From Allodiplogaster sudhausi (Eukaryota; Nematoda; Chromadorea; Rhabditida; Diplogasteridae), in NCBI GenBank assembly GCA_945643635.1, contig CALZFC010000278.1, positions 186,001-250,000 of the forward strand: DNA of 64,000 nucleotides, given 5' to 3'. The translations under genes and the position numbers were made by a program. Under the pieces are notes generated by a model. It searched no databases. It was not told where the DNA came from and was given only the letters and a program-made list of their open reading frames with translations. Shown in pieces: positions 9,205-23,400 of the stretch. How positions within the stretch are numbered: the first letter of the stretch is position 1; each line of letters starts with the position of its first letter.

Positions 9205-10661
9205 GGTTTAATTACCCAAGTTTGAGGTACTAATTCGATCTGGCTCACTGAAAGGTGTGGCCTAAACCACAAATTTTGGAACGGCTCTGCTTAGGTGGAG
9301 CCAAAAATTATGTGAAAAGGATAGAGAAATTACTCTATCTTCAAAATTCGAGCATCTAGGGCAAGTAATCATACATTAGACGCATGTACATGTACATATA
9401 GAGTCGTCATCCTTCTCGCTCAGCAAAACTTGTTACAAAGGGCTCAGTAACTCGGCATCTTTTTGGACGAGGACATCAAACTTGGATGGTAGTCTCCTTC
9501 GCATGTGGTGTTGACGACGTCCAGATGGACGGAGAATTCTGTTTGCTACGTTAGATTGAAGATTTTAGTTCGGAAACTTTAGCATGTGACTGGTATGGCA
9601 CAGGCCATTCTCGCACGCACATGCAGATATGTACGCTACGCGTCCGCTTGCTTCTTCGGTTTAATTACCCAAGTTTGAGGTACTAATTCGATCTGGCTCA
9701 CTGAAAGGTGTGGCCTAAACCACAAATTTTGGAACGGCTCTGCTTAGGTGGAGCCAAAAATTATGTGAAAAGGATAGAGAAATTACTCTATCTTCAAAAT
9801 TCGAGCATCTAGGGCAAGTAATCATACATTAGACGCATGTACATGTACATATAGAGTCGTCATCCTTCTCGCTCAGCAAAACTTGTTACAAAGGGCTCAG
9901 TAACTCGGCATCTTTTTGGACGAGGACATCAAACTTGGATGGTAGTCTCCTTCGCATGTGGTGTTGACGACGTCCAGATGGACGGAGAATTCTGTTTGCT
10001 ACGTTAGATTGAAGATTTTAGTTCGGAAACTTTAGCATGTGACTGGTATGGCACAGGCCATTCTCGCACGCACATGCAGATATGTACGCTACGCGTCCGC
10101 TTGCTTCTTCGGTTTAATTACCCAAGTTTGAGGTACTAATTCGATCTGGCTCACTGAAAGGTGTGGCCTAAACCACAAATTTTGGAACGGCTCTGCTTAG
10201 GTGGAGCCAAAAATTATGTGAAAAGGATAGAGAAATTACTCTATCTTCAAAATTCGAGCATCTAGGGCAAGTAATCATACATTAGACGCATGTACATGTA
10301 CATATAGAGTCGTCATCCTTCTCGCTCAGCAAAACTTGTTACAAAGGGCTCAGTAACTCGGCATCTTTTTGGACGAGGACATCAAACTTGGATGGTAGTC
10401 TCCTTCGCATGTGGTGTTGACGACGTCCAGATGGACGGAGAATTCTGTTTGCTACGTTAGATTGAAGATTTTAGTTCGGAAACTTTAGCATGTGACTGGT
10501 ATGGCACAGGCCATTCTCGCACGCACATGCAGATATGTACGCTACGCGTCCGCTTGCTTCTTCGGTTTAATTACCCAAGTTTGAGGTACTAATTCGATCT
10601 GGCTCACTGAAAGGTGTGGCCTAAACCACAAATTTTGGAACGGCTCTGCTTAGGTGGAGCC
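9205..10661 (+). ncRNA. Four standard SL1 RNA genes, copies 22-25
   Basis: Genes start at 9205, 9658, 10111 and 10564, all standard with 453-bp spacing. Four full units here, where earlier blocks have three, make the next promoter-deleted copy come after five units. Confidence 0.93.
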
Positions 10662-10960
10662 AAAAATTATGTGAAAAGGATAGAGAAATTACTCTATCTT
10701 CAAAATTCGAGCATCTAGGGCAAGTAATCATACATTAGACGCATGTACATGTACATATAGAGTCGTCATCCTTCTCGCTCAGCAAAACTTGTTACAAAGG
10801 GCTCAGTAACTCGGCATCTTTTTGGACGAGGACATCAAACTTGGATGGTAGTCTCCTTCGCATGTGGTGTTGACGACGTCCAGATGGACGGAGAATTCTG
10901 TTTGCTACGTTAGATTGAAGATTTTAGTTCGGAAACTTTAGCATGTGTACTGCGTTCTTC

Positions 10961-11058
10961 GGTTTAATTACCCAAGTTTGAGGTACTAATTCGATCTGGC
11001 TCACTGAAAGGTGTGGCCTAAACCACAAATTTTGGAACGGCTCTGCTTAGGTGGAGCC
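10961..11058 (+). ncRNA. SL1 RNA gene, copy 26, lacking the promoter block (most diverged junction)
   Basis: The upstream join reads CATGTGTACTGCGTTCTTC. Compared with copy 13 this has an extra T, a G-to-C change and the same missing C as copy 21. The interval is 397 bp. The RNA is standard. This is the last irregular spacing in the window; everything after it is spaced at exactly 453 bp. Confidence 0.9.
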
Positions 11059-11413
11059 AAAAATTATGTGAAAAGGATAGAGAAATTACTCTATCTTCAA
11101 AATTCGAGCATCTAGGGCAAGTAATCATACATTAGACGCATGTACATGTACATATAGAGTCGTCATCCTTCTCGCTCAGCAAAACTTGTTACAAAGGGCT
11201 CAGTAACTCGGCATCTTTTTGGACGAGGACATCAAACTTGGATGGTAGTCTCCTTCGCATGTGGTGTTGACGACGTCCAGATGGACGGAGAATTCTGTTT
11301 GCTACGTTAGATTGAAGATTTTAGTTCGGAAACTTTAGCATGTGACTGGTATGGCACAGGCCATTCTCGCACGCACATGCAGATATGTACGCTACGCGTC
11401 CGCTTGCTTCTTC

Positions 11414-14400
11414 GGTTTAATTACCCAAGTTTGAGGTACTAATTCGATCTGGCTCACTGAAAGGTGTGGCCTAAACCACAAATTTTGGAACGGCTCTGCT
11501 TAGGTGGAGCCAAAAATTATGTGAAAAGGATAGAGAAATTACTCTATCTTCAAAATTCGAGCATCTAGGGCAAGTAATCATACATTAGACGCATGTACAT
11601 GTACATATAGAGTCGTCATCCTTCTCGCTCAGCAAAACTTGTTACAAAGGGCTCAGTAACTCGGCATCTTTTTGGACGAGGACATCAAACTTGGATGGTA
11701 GTCTCCTTCGCATGTGGTGTTGACGACGTCCAGATGGACGGAGAATTCTGTTTGCTACGTTAGATTGAAGATTTTAGTTCGGAAACTTTAGCATGTGACT
11801 GGTATGGCACAGGCCATTCTCGCACGCACATGCAGATATGTACGCTACGCGTCCGCTTGCTTCTTCGGTTTAATTACCCAAGTTTGAGGTACTAATTCGA
11901 TCTGGCTCACTGAAAGGTGTGGCCTAAACCACAAATTTTGGAACGGCTCTGCTTAGGTGGAGCCAAAAATTATGTGAAAAGGATAGAGAAATTACTCTAT
12001 CTTCAAAATTCGAGCATCTAGGGCAAGTAATCATACATTAGACGCATGTACATGTACATATAGAGTCGTCATCCTTCTCGCTCAGCAAAACTTGTTACAA
12101 AGGGCTCAGTAACTCGGCATCTTTTTGGACGAGGACATCAAACTTGGATGGTAGTCTCCTTCGCATGTGGTGTTGACGACGTCCAGATGGACGGAGAATT
12201 CTGTTTGCTACGTTAGATTGAAGATTTTAGTTCGGAAACTTTAGCATGTGACTGGTATGGCACAGGCCATTCTCGCACGCACATGCAGATATGTACGCTA
12301 CGCGTCCGCTTGCTTCTTCGGTTTAATTACCCAAGTTTGAGGTACTAATTCGATCTGGCTCACTGAAAGGTGTGGCCTAAACCACAAATTTTGGAACGGC
12401 TCTGCTTAGGTGGAGCCAAAAATTATGTGAAAAGGATAGAGAAATTACTCTATCTTCAAAATTCGAGCATCTAGGGCAAGTAATCATACATTAGACGCAT
12501 GTACATGTACATATAGAGTCGTCATCCTTCTCGCTCAGCAAAACTTGTTACAAAGGGCTCAGTAACTCGGCATCTTTTTGGACGAGGACATCAAACTTGG
12601 ATGGTAGTCTCCTTCGCATGTGGTGTTGACGACGTCCAGATGGACGGAGAATTCTGTTTGCTACGTTAGATTGAAGATTTTAGTTCGGAAACTTTAGCAT
12701 GTGACTGGTATGGCACAGGCCATTCTCGCACGCACATGCAGATATGTACGCTACGCGTCCGCTTGCTTCTTCGGTTTAATTACCCAAGTTTGAGGTACTA
12801 ATTCGATCTGGCTCACTGAAAGGTGTGGCCTAAACCACAAATTTTGGAACGGCTCTGCTTAGGTGGAGCCAAAAATTATGTGAAAAGGATAGAGAAATTA
12901 CTCTATCTTCAAAATTCGAGCATCTAGGGCAAGTAATCATACATTAGACGCATGTACATGTACATATAGAGTCGTCATCCTTCTCGCTCAGCAAAACTTG
13001 TTACAAAGGGCTCAGTAACTCGGCATCTTTTTGGACGAGGACATCAAACTTGGATGGTAGTCTCCTTCGCATGTGGTGTTGACGACGTCCAGATGGACGG
13101 AGAATTCTGTTTGCTACGTTAGATTGAAGATTTTAGTTCGGAAACTTTAGCATGTGACTGGTATGGCACAGGCCATTCTCGCACGCACATGCAGATATGT
13201 ACGCTACGCGTCCGCTTGCTTCTTCGGTTTAATTACCCAAGTTTGAGGTACTAATTCGATCTGGCTCACTGAAAGGTGTGGCCTAAACCACAAATTTTGG
13301 AACGGCTCTGCTTAGGTGGAGCCAAAAATTATGTGAAAAGGATAGAGAAATTACTCTATCTTCAAAATTCGAGCATCTAGGGCAAGTAATCATACATTAG
13401 ACGCATGTACATGTACATATAGAGTCGTCATCCTTCTCGCTCAGCAAAACTTGTTACAAAGGGCTCAGTAACTCGGCATCTTTTTGGACGAGGACATCAA
13501 ACTTGGATGGTAGTCTCCTTCGCATGTGGTGTTGACGACGTCCAGATGGACGGAGAATTCTGTTTGCTACGTTAGATTGAAGATTTTAGTTCGGAAACTT
13601 TAGCATGTGACTGGTATGGCACAGGCCATTCTCGCACGCACATGCAGATATGTACGCTACGCGTCCGCTTGCTTCTTCGGTTTAATTACCCAAGTTTGAG
13701 GTACTAATTCGATCTGGCTCACTGAAAGGTGTGGCCTAAACCACAAATTTTGGAACGGCTCTGCTTAGGTGGAGCCAAAAATTATGTGAAAAGGATAGAG
13801 AAATTACTCTATCTTCAAAATTCGAGCATCTAGGGCAAGTAATCATACATTAGACGCATGTACATGTACATATAGAGTCGTCATCCTTCTCGCTCAGCAA
13901 AACTTGTTACAAAGGGCTCAGTAACTCGGCATCTTTTTGGACGAGGACATCAAACTTGGATGGTAGTCTCCTTCGCATGTGGTGTTGACGACGTCCAGAT
14001 GGACGGAGAATTCTGTTTGCTACGTTAGATTGAAGATTTTAGTTCGGAAACTTTAGCATGTGACTGGTATGGCACAGGCCATTCTCGCACGCACATGCAG
14101 ATATGTACGCTACGCGTCCGCTTGCTTCTTCGGTTTAATTACCCAAGTTTGAGGTACTAATTCGATCTGGCTCACTGAAAGGTGTGGCCTAAACCACAAA
14201 TTTTGGAACGGCTCTGCTTAGGTGGAGCCAAAAATTATGTGAAAAGGATAGAGAAATTACTCTATCTTCAAAATTCGAGCATCTAGGGCAAGTAATCATA
14301 CATTAGACGCATGTACATGTACATATAGAGTCGTCATCCTTCTCGCTCAGCAAAACTTGTTACAAAGGGCTCAGTAACTCGGCATCTTTTTGGACGAGGA

Positions 14401-17400
14401 CATCAAACTTGGATGGTAGTCTCCTTCGCATGTGGTGTTGACGACGTCCAGATGGACGGAGAATTCTGTTTGCTACGTTAGATTGAAGATTTTAGTTCGG
14501 AAACTTTAGCATGTGACTGGTATGGCACAGGCCATTCTCGCACGCACATGCAGATATGTACGCTACGCGTCCGCTTGCTTCTTCGGTTTAATTACCCAAG
14601 TTTGAGGTACTAATTCGATCTGGCTCACTGAAAGGTGTGGCCTAAACCACAAATTTTGGAACGGCTCTGCTTAGGTGGAGCCAAAAATTATGTGAAAAGG
14701 ATAGAGAAATTACTCTATCTTCAAAATTCGAGCATCTAGGGCAAGTAATCATACATTAGACGCATGTACATGTACATATAGAGTCGTCATCCTTCTCGCT
14801 CAGCAAAACTTGTTACAAAGGGCTCAGTAACTCGGCATCTTTTTGGACGAGGACATCAAACTTGGATGGTAGTCTCCTTCGCATGTGGTGTTGACGACGT
14901 CCAGATGGACGGAGAATTCTGTTTGCTACGTTAGATTGAAGATTTTAGTTCGGAAACTTTAGCATGTGACTGGTATGGCACAGGCCATTCTCGCACGCAC
15001 ATGCAGATATGTACGCTACGCGTCCGCTTGCTTCTTCGGTTTAATTACCCAAGTTTGAGGTACTAATTCGATCTGGCTCACTGAAAGGTGTGGCCTAAAC
15101 CACAAATTTTGGAACGGCTCTGCTTAGGTGGAGCCAAAAATTATGTGAAAAGGATAGAGAAATTACTCTATCTTCAAAATTCGAGCATCTAGGGCAAGTA
15201 ATCATACATTAGACGCATGTACATGTACATATAGAGTCGTCATCCTTCTCGCTCAGCAAAACTTGTTACAAAGGGCTCAGTAACTCGGCATCTTTTTGGA
15301 CGAGGACATCAAACTTGGATGGTAGTCTCCTTCGCATGTGGTGTTGACGACGTCCAGATGGACGGAGAATTCTGTTTGCTACGTTAGATTGAAGATTTTA
15401 GTTCGGAAACTTTAGCATGTGACTGGTATGGCACAGGCCATTCTCGCACGCACATGCAGATATGTACGCTACGCGTCCGCTTGCTTCTTCGGTTTAATTA
15501 CCCAAGTTTGAGGTACTAATTCGATCTGGCTCACTGAAAGGTGTGGCCTAAACCACAAATTTTGGAACGGCTCTGCTTAGGTGGAGCCAAAAATTATGTG
15601 AAAAGGATAGAGAAATTACTCTATCTTCAAAATTCGAGCATCTAGGGCAAGTAATCATACATTAGACGCATGTACATGTACATATAGAGTCGTCATCCTT
15701 CTCGCTCAGCAAAACTTGTTACAAAGGGCTCAGTAACTCGGCATCTTTTTGGACGAGGACATCAAACTTGGATGGTAGTCTCCTTCGCATGTGGTGTTGA
15801 CGACGTCCAGATGGACGGAGAATTCTGTTTGCTACGTTAGATTGAAGATTTTAGTTCGGAAACTTTAGCATGTGACTGGTATGGCACAGGCCATTCTCGC
15901 ACGCACATGCAGATATGTACGCTACGCGTCCGCTTGCTTCTTCGGTTTAATTACCCAAGTTTGAGGTACTAATTCGATCTGGCTCACTGAAAGGTGTGGC
16001 CTAAACCACAAATTTTGGAACGGCTCTGCTTAGGTGGAGCCAAAAATTATGTGAAAAGGATAGAGAAATTACTCTATCTTCAAAATTCGAGCATCTAGGG
16101 CAAGTAATCATACATTAGACGCATGTACATGTACATATAGAGTCGTCATCCTTCTCGCTCAGCAAAACTTGTTACAAAGGGCTCAGTAACTCGGCATCTT
16201 TTTGGACGAGGACATCAAACTTGGATGGTAGTCTCCTTCGCATGTGGTGTTGACGACGTCCAGATGGACGGAGAATTCTGTTTGCTACGTTAGATTGAAG
16301 ATTTTAGTTCGGAAACTTTAGCATGTGACTGGTATGGCACAGGCCATTCTCGCACGCACATGCAGATATGTACGCTACGCGTCCGCTTGCTTCTTCGGTT
16401 TAATTACCCAAGTTTGAGGTACTAATTCGATCTGGCTCACTGAAAGGTGTGGCCTAAACCACAAATTTTGGAACGGCTCTGCTTAGGTGGAGCCAAAAAT
16501 TATGTGAAAAGGATAGAGAAATTACTCTATCTTCAAAATTCGAGCATCTAGGGCAAGTAATCATACATTAGACGCATGTACATGTACATATAGAGTCGTC
16601 ATCCTTCTCGCTCAGCAAAACTTGTTACAAAGGGCTCAGTAACTCGGCATCTTTTTGGACGAGGACATCAAACTTGGATGGTAGTCTCCTTCGCATGTGG
16701 TGTTGACGACGTCCAGATGGACGGAGAATTCTGTTTGCTACGTTAGATTGAAGATTTTAGTTCGGAAACTTTAGCATGTGACTGGTATGGCACAGGCCAT
16801 TCTCGCACGCACATGCAGATATGTACGCTACGCGTCCGCTTGCTTCTTCGGTTTAATTACCCAAGTTTGAGGTACTAATTCGATCTGGCTCACTGAAAGG
16901 TGTGGCCTAAACCACAAATTTTGGAACGGCTCTGCTTAGGTGGAGCCAAAAATTATGTGAAAAGGATAGAGAAATTACTCTATCTTCAAAATTCGAGCAT
17001 CTAGGGCAAGTAATCATACATTAGACGCATGTACATGTACATATAGAGTCGTCATCCTTCTCGCTCAGCAAAACTTGTTACAAAGGGCTCAGTAACTCGG
17101 CATCTTTTTGGACGAGGACATCAAACTTGGATGGTAGTCTCCTTCGCATGTGGTGTTGACGACGTCCAGATGGACGGAGAATTCTGTTTGCTACGTTAGA
17201 TTGAAGATTTTAGTTCGGAAACTTTAGCATGTGACTGGTATGGCACAGGCCATTCTCGCACGCACATGCAGATATGTACGCTACGCGTCCGCTTGCTTCT
17301 TCGGTTTAATTACCCAAGTTTGAGGTACTAATTCGATCTGGCTCACTGAAAGGTGTGGCCTAAACCACAAATTTTGGAACGGCTCTGCTTAGGTGGAGCC

Positions 17401-20400
17401 AAAAATTATGTGAAAAGGATAGAGAAATTACTCTATCTTCAAAATTCGAGCATCTAGGGCAAGTAATCATACATTAGACGCATGTACATGTACATATAGA
17501 GTCGTCATCCTTCTCGCTCAGCAAAACTTGTTACAAAGGGCTCAGTAACTCGGCATCTTTTTGGACGAGGACATCAAACTTGGATGGTAGTCTCCTTCGC
17601 ATGTGGTGTTGACGACGTCCAGATGGACGGAGAATTCTGTTTGCTACGTTAGATTGAAGATTTTAGTTCGGAAACTTTAGCATGTGACTGGTATGGCACA
17701 GGCCATTCTCGCACGCACATGCAGATATGTACGCTACGCGTCCGCTTGCTTCTTCGGTTTAATTACCCAAGTTTGAGGTACTAATTCGATCTGGCTCACT
17801 GAAAGGTGTGGCCTAAACCACAAATTTTGGAACGGCTCTGCTTAGGTGGAGCCAAAAATTATGTGAAAAGGATAGAGAAATTACTCTATCTTCAAAATTC
17901 GAGCATCTAGGGCAAGTAATCATACATTAGACGCATGTACATGTACATATAGAGTCGTCATCCTTCTCGCTCAGCAAAACTTGTTACAAAGGGCTCAGTA
18001 ACTCGGCATCTTTTTGGACGAGGACATCAAACTTGGATGGTAGTCTCCTTCGCATGTGGTGTTGACGACGTCCAGATGGACGGAGAATTCTGTTTGCTAC
18101 GTTAGATTGAAGATTTTAGTTCGGAAACTTTAGCATGTGACTGGTATGGCACAGGCCATTCTCGCACGCACATGCAGATATGTACGCTACGCGTCCGCTT
18201 GCTTCTTCGGTTTAATTACCCAAGTTTGAGGTACTAATTCGATCTGGCTCACTGAAAGGTGTGGCCTAAACCACAAATTTTGGAACGGCTCTGCTTAGGT
18301 GGAGCCAAAAATTATGTGAAAAGGATAGAGAAATTACTCTATCTTCAAAATTCGAGCATCTAGGGCAAGTAATCATACATTAGACGCATGTACATGTACA
18401 TATAGAGTCGTCATCCTTCTCGCTCAGCAAAACTTGTTACAAAGGGCTCAGTAACTCGGCATCTTTTTGGACGAGGACATCAAACTTGGATGGTAGTCTC
18501 CTTCGCATGTGGTGTTGACGACGTCCAGATGGACGGAGAATTCTGTTTGCTACGTTAGATTGAAGATTTTAGTTCGGAAACTTTAGCATGTGACTGGTAT
18601 GGCACAGGCCATTCTCGCACGCACATGCAGATATGTACGCTACGCGTCCGCTTGCTTCTTCGGTTTAATTACCCAAGTTTGAGGTACTAATTCGATCTGG
18701 CTCACTGAAAGGTGTGGCCTAAACCACAAATTTTGGAACGGCTCTGCTTAGGTGGAGCCAAAAATTATGTGAAAAGGATAGAGAAATTACTCTATCTTCA
18801 AAATTCGAGCATCTAGGGCAAGTAATCATACATTAGACGCATGTACATGTACATATAGAGTCGTCATCCTTCTCGCTCAGCAAAACTTGTTACAAAGGGC
18901 TCAGTAACTCGGCATCTTTTTGGACGAGGACATCAAACTTGGATGGTAGTCTCCTTCGCATGTGGTGTTGACGACGTCCAGATGGACGGAGAATTCTGTT
19001 TGCTACGTTAGATTGAAGATTTTAGTTCGGAAACTTTAGCATGTGACTGGTATGGCACAGGCCATTCTCGCACGCACATGCAGATATGTACGCTACGCGT
19101 CCGCTTGCTTCTTCGGTTTAATTACCCAAGTTTGAGGTACTAATTCGATCTGGCTCACTGAAAGGTGTGGCCTAAACCACAAATTTTGGAACGGCTCTGC
19201 TTAGGTGGAGCCAAAAATTATGTGAAAAGGATAGAGAAATTACTCTATCTTCAAAATTCGAGCATCTAGGGCAAGTAATCATACATTAGACGCATGTACA
19301 TGTACATATAGAGTCGTCATCCTTCTCGCTCAGCAAAACTTGTTACAAAGGGCTCAGTAACTCGGCATCTTTTTGGACGAGGACATCAAACTTGGATGGT
19401 AGTCTCCTTCGCATGTGGTGTTGACGACGTCCAGATGGACGGAGAATTCTGTTTGCTACGTTAGATTGAAGATTTTAGTTCGGAAACTTTAGCATGTGAC
19501 TGGTATGGCACAGGCCATTCTCGCACGCACATGCAGATATGTACGCTACGCGTCCGCTTGCTTCTTCGGTTTAATTACCCAAGTTTGAGGTACTAATTCG
19601 ATCTGGCTCACTGAAAGGTGTGGCCTAAACCACAAATTTTGGAACGGCTCTGCTTAGGTGGAGCCAAAAATTATGTGAAAAGGATAGAGAAATTACTCTA
19701 TCTTCAAAATTCGAGCATCTAGGGCAAGTAATCATACATTAGACGCATGTACATGTACATATAGAGTCGTCATCCTTCTCGCTCAGCAAAACTTGTTACA
19801 AAGGGCTCAGTAACTCGGCATCTTTTTGGACGAGGACATCAAACTTGGATGGTAGTCTCCTTCGCATGTGGTGTTGACGACGTCCAGATGGACGGAGAAT
19901 TCTGTTTGCTACGTTAGATTGAAGATTTTAGTTCGGAAACTTTAGCATGTGACTGGTATGGCACAGGCCATTCTCGCACGCACATGCAGATATGTACGCT
20001 ACGCGTCCGCTTGCTTCTTCGGTTTAATTACCCAAGTTTGAGGTACTAATTCGATCTGGCTCACTGAAAGGTGTGGCCTAAACCACAAATTTTGGAACGG
20101 CTCTGCTTAGGTGGAGCCAAAAATTATGTGAAAAGGATAGAGAAATTACTCTATCTTCAAAATTCGAGCATCTAGGGCAAGTAATCATACATTAGACGCA
20201 TGTACATGTACATATAGAGTCGTCATCCTTCTCGCTCAGCAAAACTTGTTACAAAGGGCTCAGTAACTCGGCATCTTTTTGGACGAGGACATCAAACTTG
20301 GATGGTAGTCTCCTTCGCATGTGGTGTTGACGACGTCCAGATGGACGGAGAATTCTGTTTGCTACGTTAGATTGAAGATTTTAGTTCGGAAACTTTAGCA

Positions 20401-23400
20401 TGTGACTGGTATGGCACAGGCCATTCTCGCACGCACATGCAGATATGTACGCTACGCGTCCGCTTGCTTCTTCGGTTTAATTACCCAAGTTTGAGGTACT
20501 AATTCGATCTGGCTCACTGAAAGGTGTGGCCTAAACCACAAATTTTGGAACGGCTCTGCTTAGGTGGAGCCAAAAATTATGTGAAAAGGATAGAGAAATT
20601 ACTCTATCTTCAAAATTCGAGCATCTAGGGCAAGTAATCATACATTAGACGCATGTACATGTACATATAGAGTCGTCATCCTTCTCGCTCAGCAAAACTT
20701 GTTACAAAGGGCTCAGTAACTCGGCATCTTTTTGGACGAGGACATCAAACTTGGATGGTAGTCTCCTTCGCATGTGGTGTTGACGACGTCCAGATGGACG
20801 GAGAATTCTGTTTGCTACGTTAGATTGAAGATTTTAGTTCGGAAACTTTAGCATGTGACTGGTATGGCACAGGCCATTCTCGCACGCACATGCAGATATG
20901 TACGCTACGCGTCCGCTTGCTTCTTCGGTTTAATTACCCAAGTTTGAGGTACTAATTCGATCTGGCTCACTGAAAGGTGTGGCCTAAACCACAAATTTTG
21001 GAACGGCTCTGCTTAGGTGGAGCCAAAAATTATGTGAAAAGGATAGAGAAATTACTCTATCTTCAAAATTCGAGCATCTAGGGCAAGTAATCATACATTA
21101 GACGCATGTACATGTACATATAGAGTCGTCATCCTTCTCGCTCAGCAAAACTTGTTACAAAGGGCTCAGTAACTCGGCATCTTTTTGGACGAGGACATCA
21201 AACTTGGATGGTAGTCTCCTTCGCATGTGGTGTTGACGACGTCCAGATGGACGGAGAATTCTGTTTGCTACGTTAGATTGAAGATTTTAGTTCGGAAACT
21301 TTAGCATGTGACTGGTATGGCACAGGCCATTCTCGCACGCACATGCAGATATGTACGCTACGCGTCCGCTTGCTTCTTCGGTTTAATTACCCAAGTTTGA
21401 GGTACTAATTCGATCTGGCTCACTGAAAGGTGTGGCCTAAACCACAAATTTTGGAACGGCTCTGCTTAGGTGGAGCCAAAAATTATGTGAAAAGGATAGA
21501 GAAATTACTCTATCTTCAAAATTCGAGCATCTAGGGCAAGTAATCATACATTAGACGCATGTACATGTACATATAGAGTCGTCATCCTTCTCGCTCAGCA
21601 AAACTTGTTACAAAGGGCTCAGTAACTCGGCATCTTTTTGGACGAGGACATCAAACTTGGATGGTAGTCTCCTTCGCATGTGGTGTTGACGACGTCCAGA
21701 TGGACGGAGAATTCTGTTTGCTACGTTAGATTGAAGATTTTAGTTCGGAAACTTTAGCATGTGACTGGTATGGCACAGGCCATTCTCGCACGCACATGCA
21801 GATATGTACGCTACGCGTCCGCTTGCTTCTTCGGTTTAATTACCCAAGTTTGAGGTACTAATTCGATCTGGCTCACTGAAAGGTGTGGCCTAAACCACAA
21901 ATTTTGGAACGGCTCTGCTTAGGTGGAGCCAAAAATTATGTGAAAAGGATAGAGAAATTACTCTATCTTCAAAATTCGAGCATCTAGGGCAAGTAATCAT
22001 ACATTAGACGCATGTACATGTACATATAGAGTCGTCATCCTTCTCGCTCAGCAAAACTTGTTACAAAGGGCTCAGTAACTCGGCATCTTTTTGGACGAGG
22101 ACATCAAACTTGGATGGTAGTCTCCTTCGCATGTGGTGTTGACGACGTCCAGATGGACGGAGAATTCTGTTTGCTACGTTAGATTGAAGATTTTAGTTCG
22201 GAAACTTTAGCATGTGACTGGTATGGCACAGGCCATTCTCGCACGCACATGCAGATATGTACGCTACGCGTCCGCTTGCTTCTTCGGTTTAATTACCCAA
22301 GTTTGAGGTACTAATTCGATCTGGCTCACTGAAAGGTGTGGCCTAAACCACAAATTTTGGAACGGCTCTGCTTAGGTGGAGCCAAAAATTATGTGAAAAG
22401 GATAGAGAAATTACTCTATCTTCAAAATTCGAGCATCTAGGGCAAGTAATCATACATTAGACGCATGTACATGTACATATAGAGTCGTCATCCTTCTCGC
22501 TCAGCAAAACTTGTTACAAAGGGCTCAGTAACTCGGCATCTTTTTGGACGAGGACATCAAACTTGGATGGTAGTCTCCTTCGCATGTGGTGTTGACGACG
22601 TCCAGATGGACGGAGAATTCTGTTTGCTACGTTAGATTGAAGATTTTAGTTCGGAAACTTTAGCATGTGACTGGTATGGCACAGGCCATTCTCGCACGCA
22701 CATGCAGATATGTACGCTACGCGTCCGCTTGCTTCTTCGGTTTAATTACCCAAGTTTGAGGTACTAATTCGATCTGGCTCACTGAAAGGTGTGGCCTAAA
22801 CCACAAATTTTGGAACGGCTCTGCTTAGGTGGAGCCAAAAATTATGTGAAAAGGATAGAGAAATTACTCTATCTTCAAAATTCGAGCATCTAGGGCAAGT
22901 AATCATACATTAGACGCATGTACATGTACATATAGAGTCGTCATCCTTCTCGCTCAGCAAAACTTGTTACAAAGGGCTCAGTAACTCGGCATCTTTTTGG
23001 ACGAGGACATCAAACTTGGATGGTAGTCTCCTTCGCATGTGGTGTTGACGACGTCCAGATGGACGGAGAATTCTGTTTGCTACGTTAGATTGAAGATTTT
23101 AGTTCGGAAACTTTAGCATGTGACTGGTATGGCACAGGCCATTCTCGCACGCACATGCAGATATGTACGCTACGCGTCCGCTTGCTTCTTCGGTTTAATT
23201 ACCCAAGTTTGAGGTACTAATTCGATCTGGCTCACTGAAAGGTGTGGCCTAAACCACAAATTTTGGAACGGCTCTGCTTAGGTGGAGCCAAAAATTATGT
23301 GAAAAGGATAGAGAAATTACTCTATCTTCAAAATTCGAGCATCTAGGGCAAGTAATCATACATTAGACGCATGTACATGTACATATAGAGTCGTCATCCT

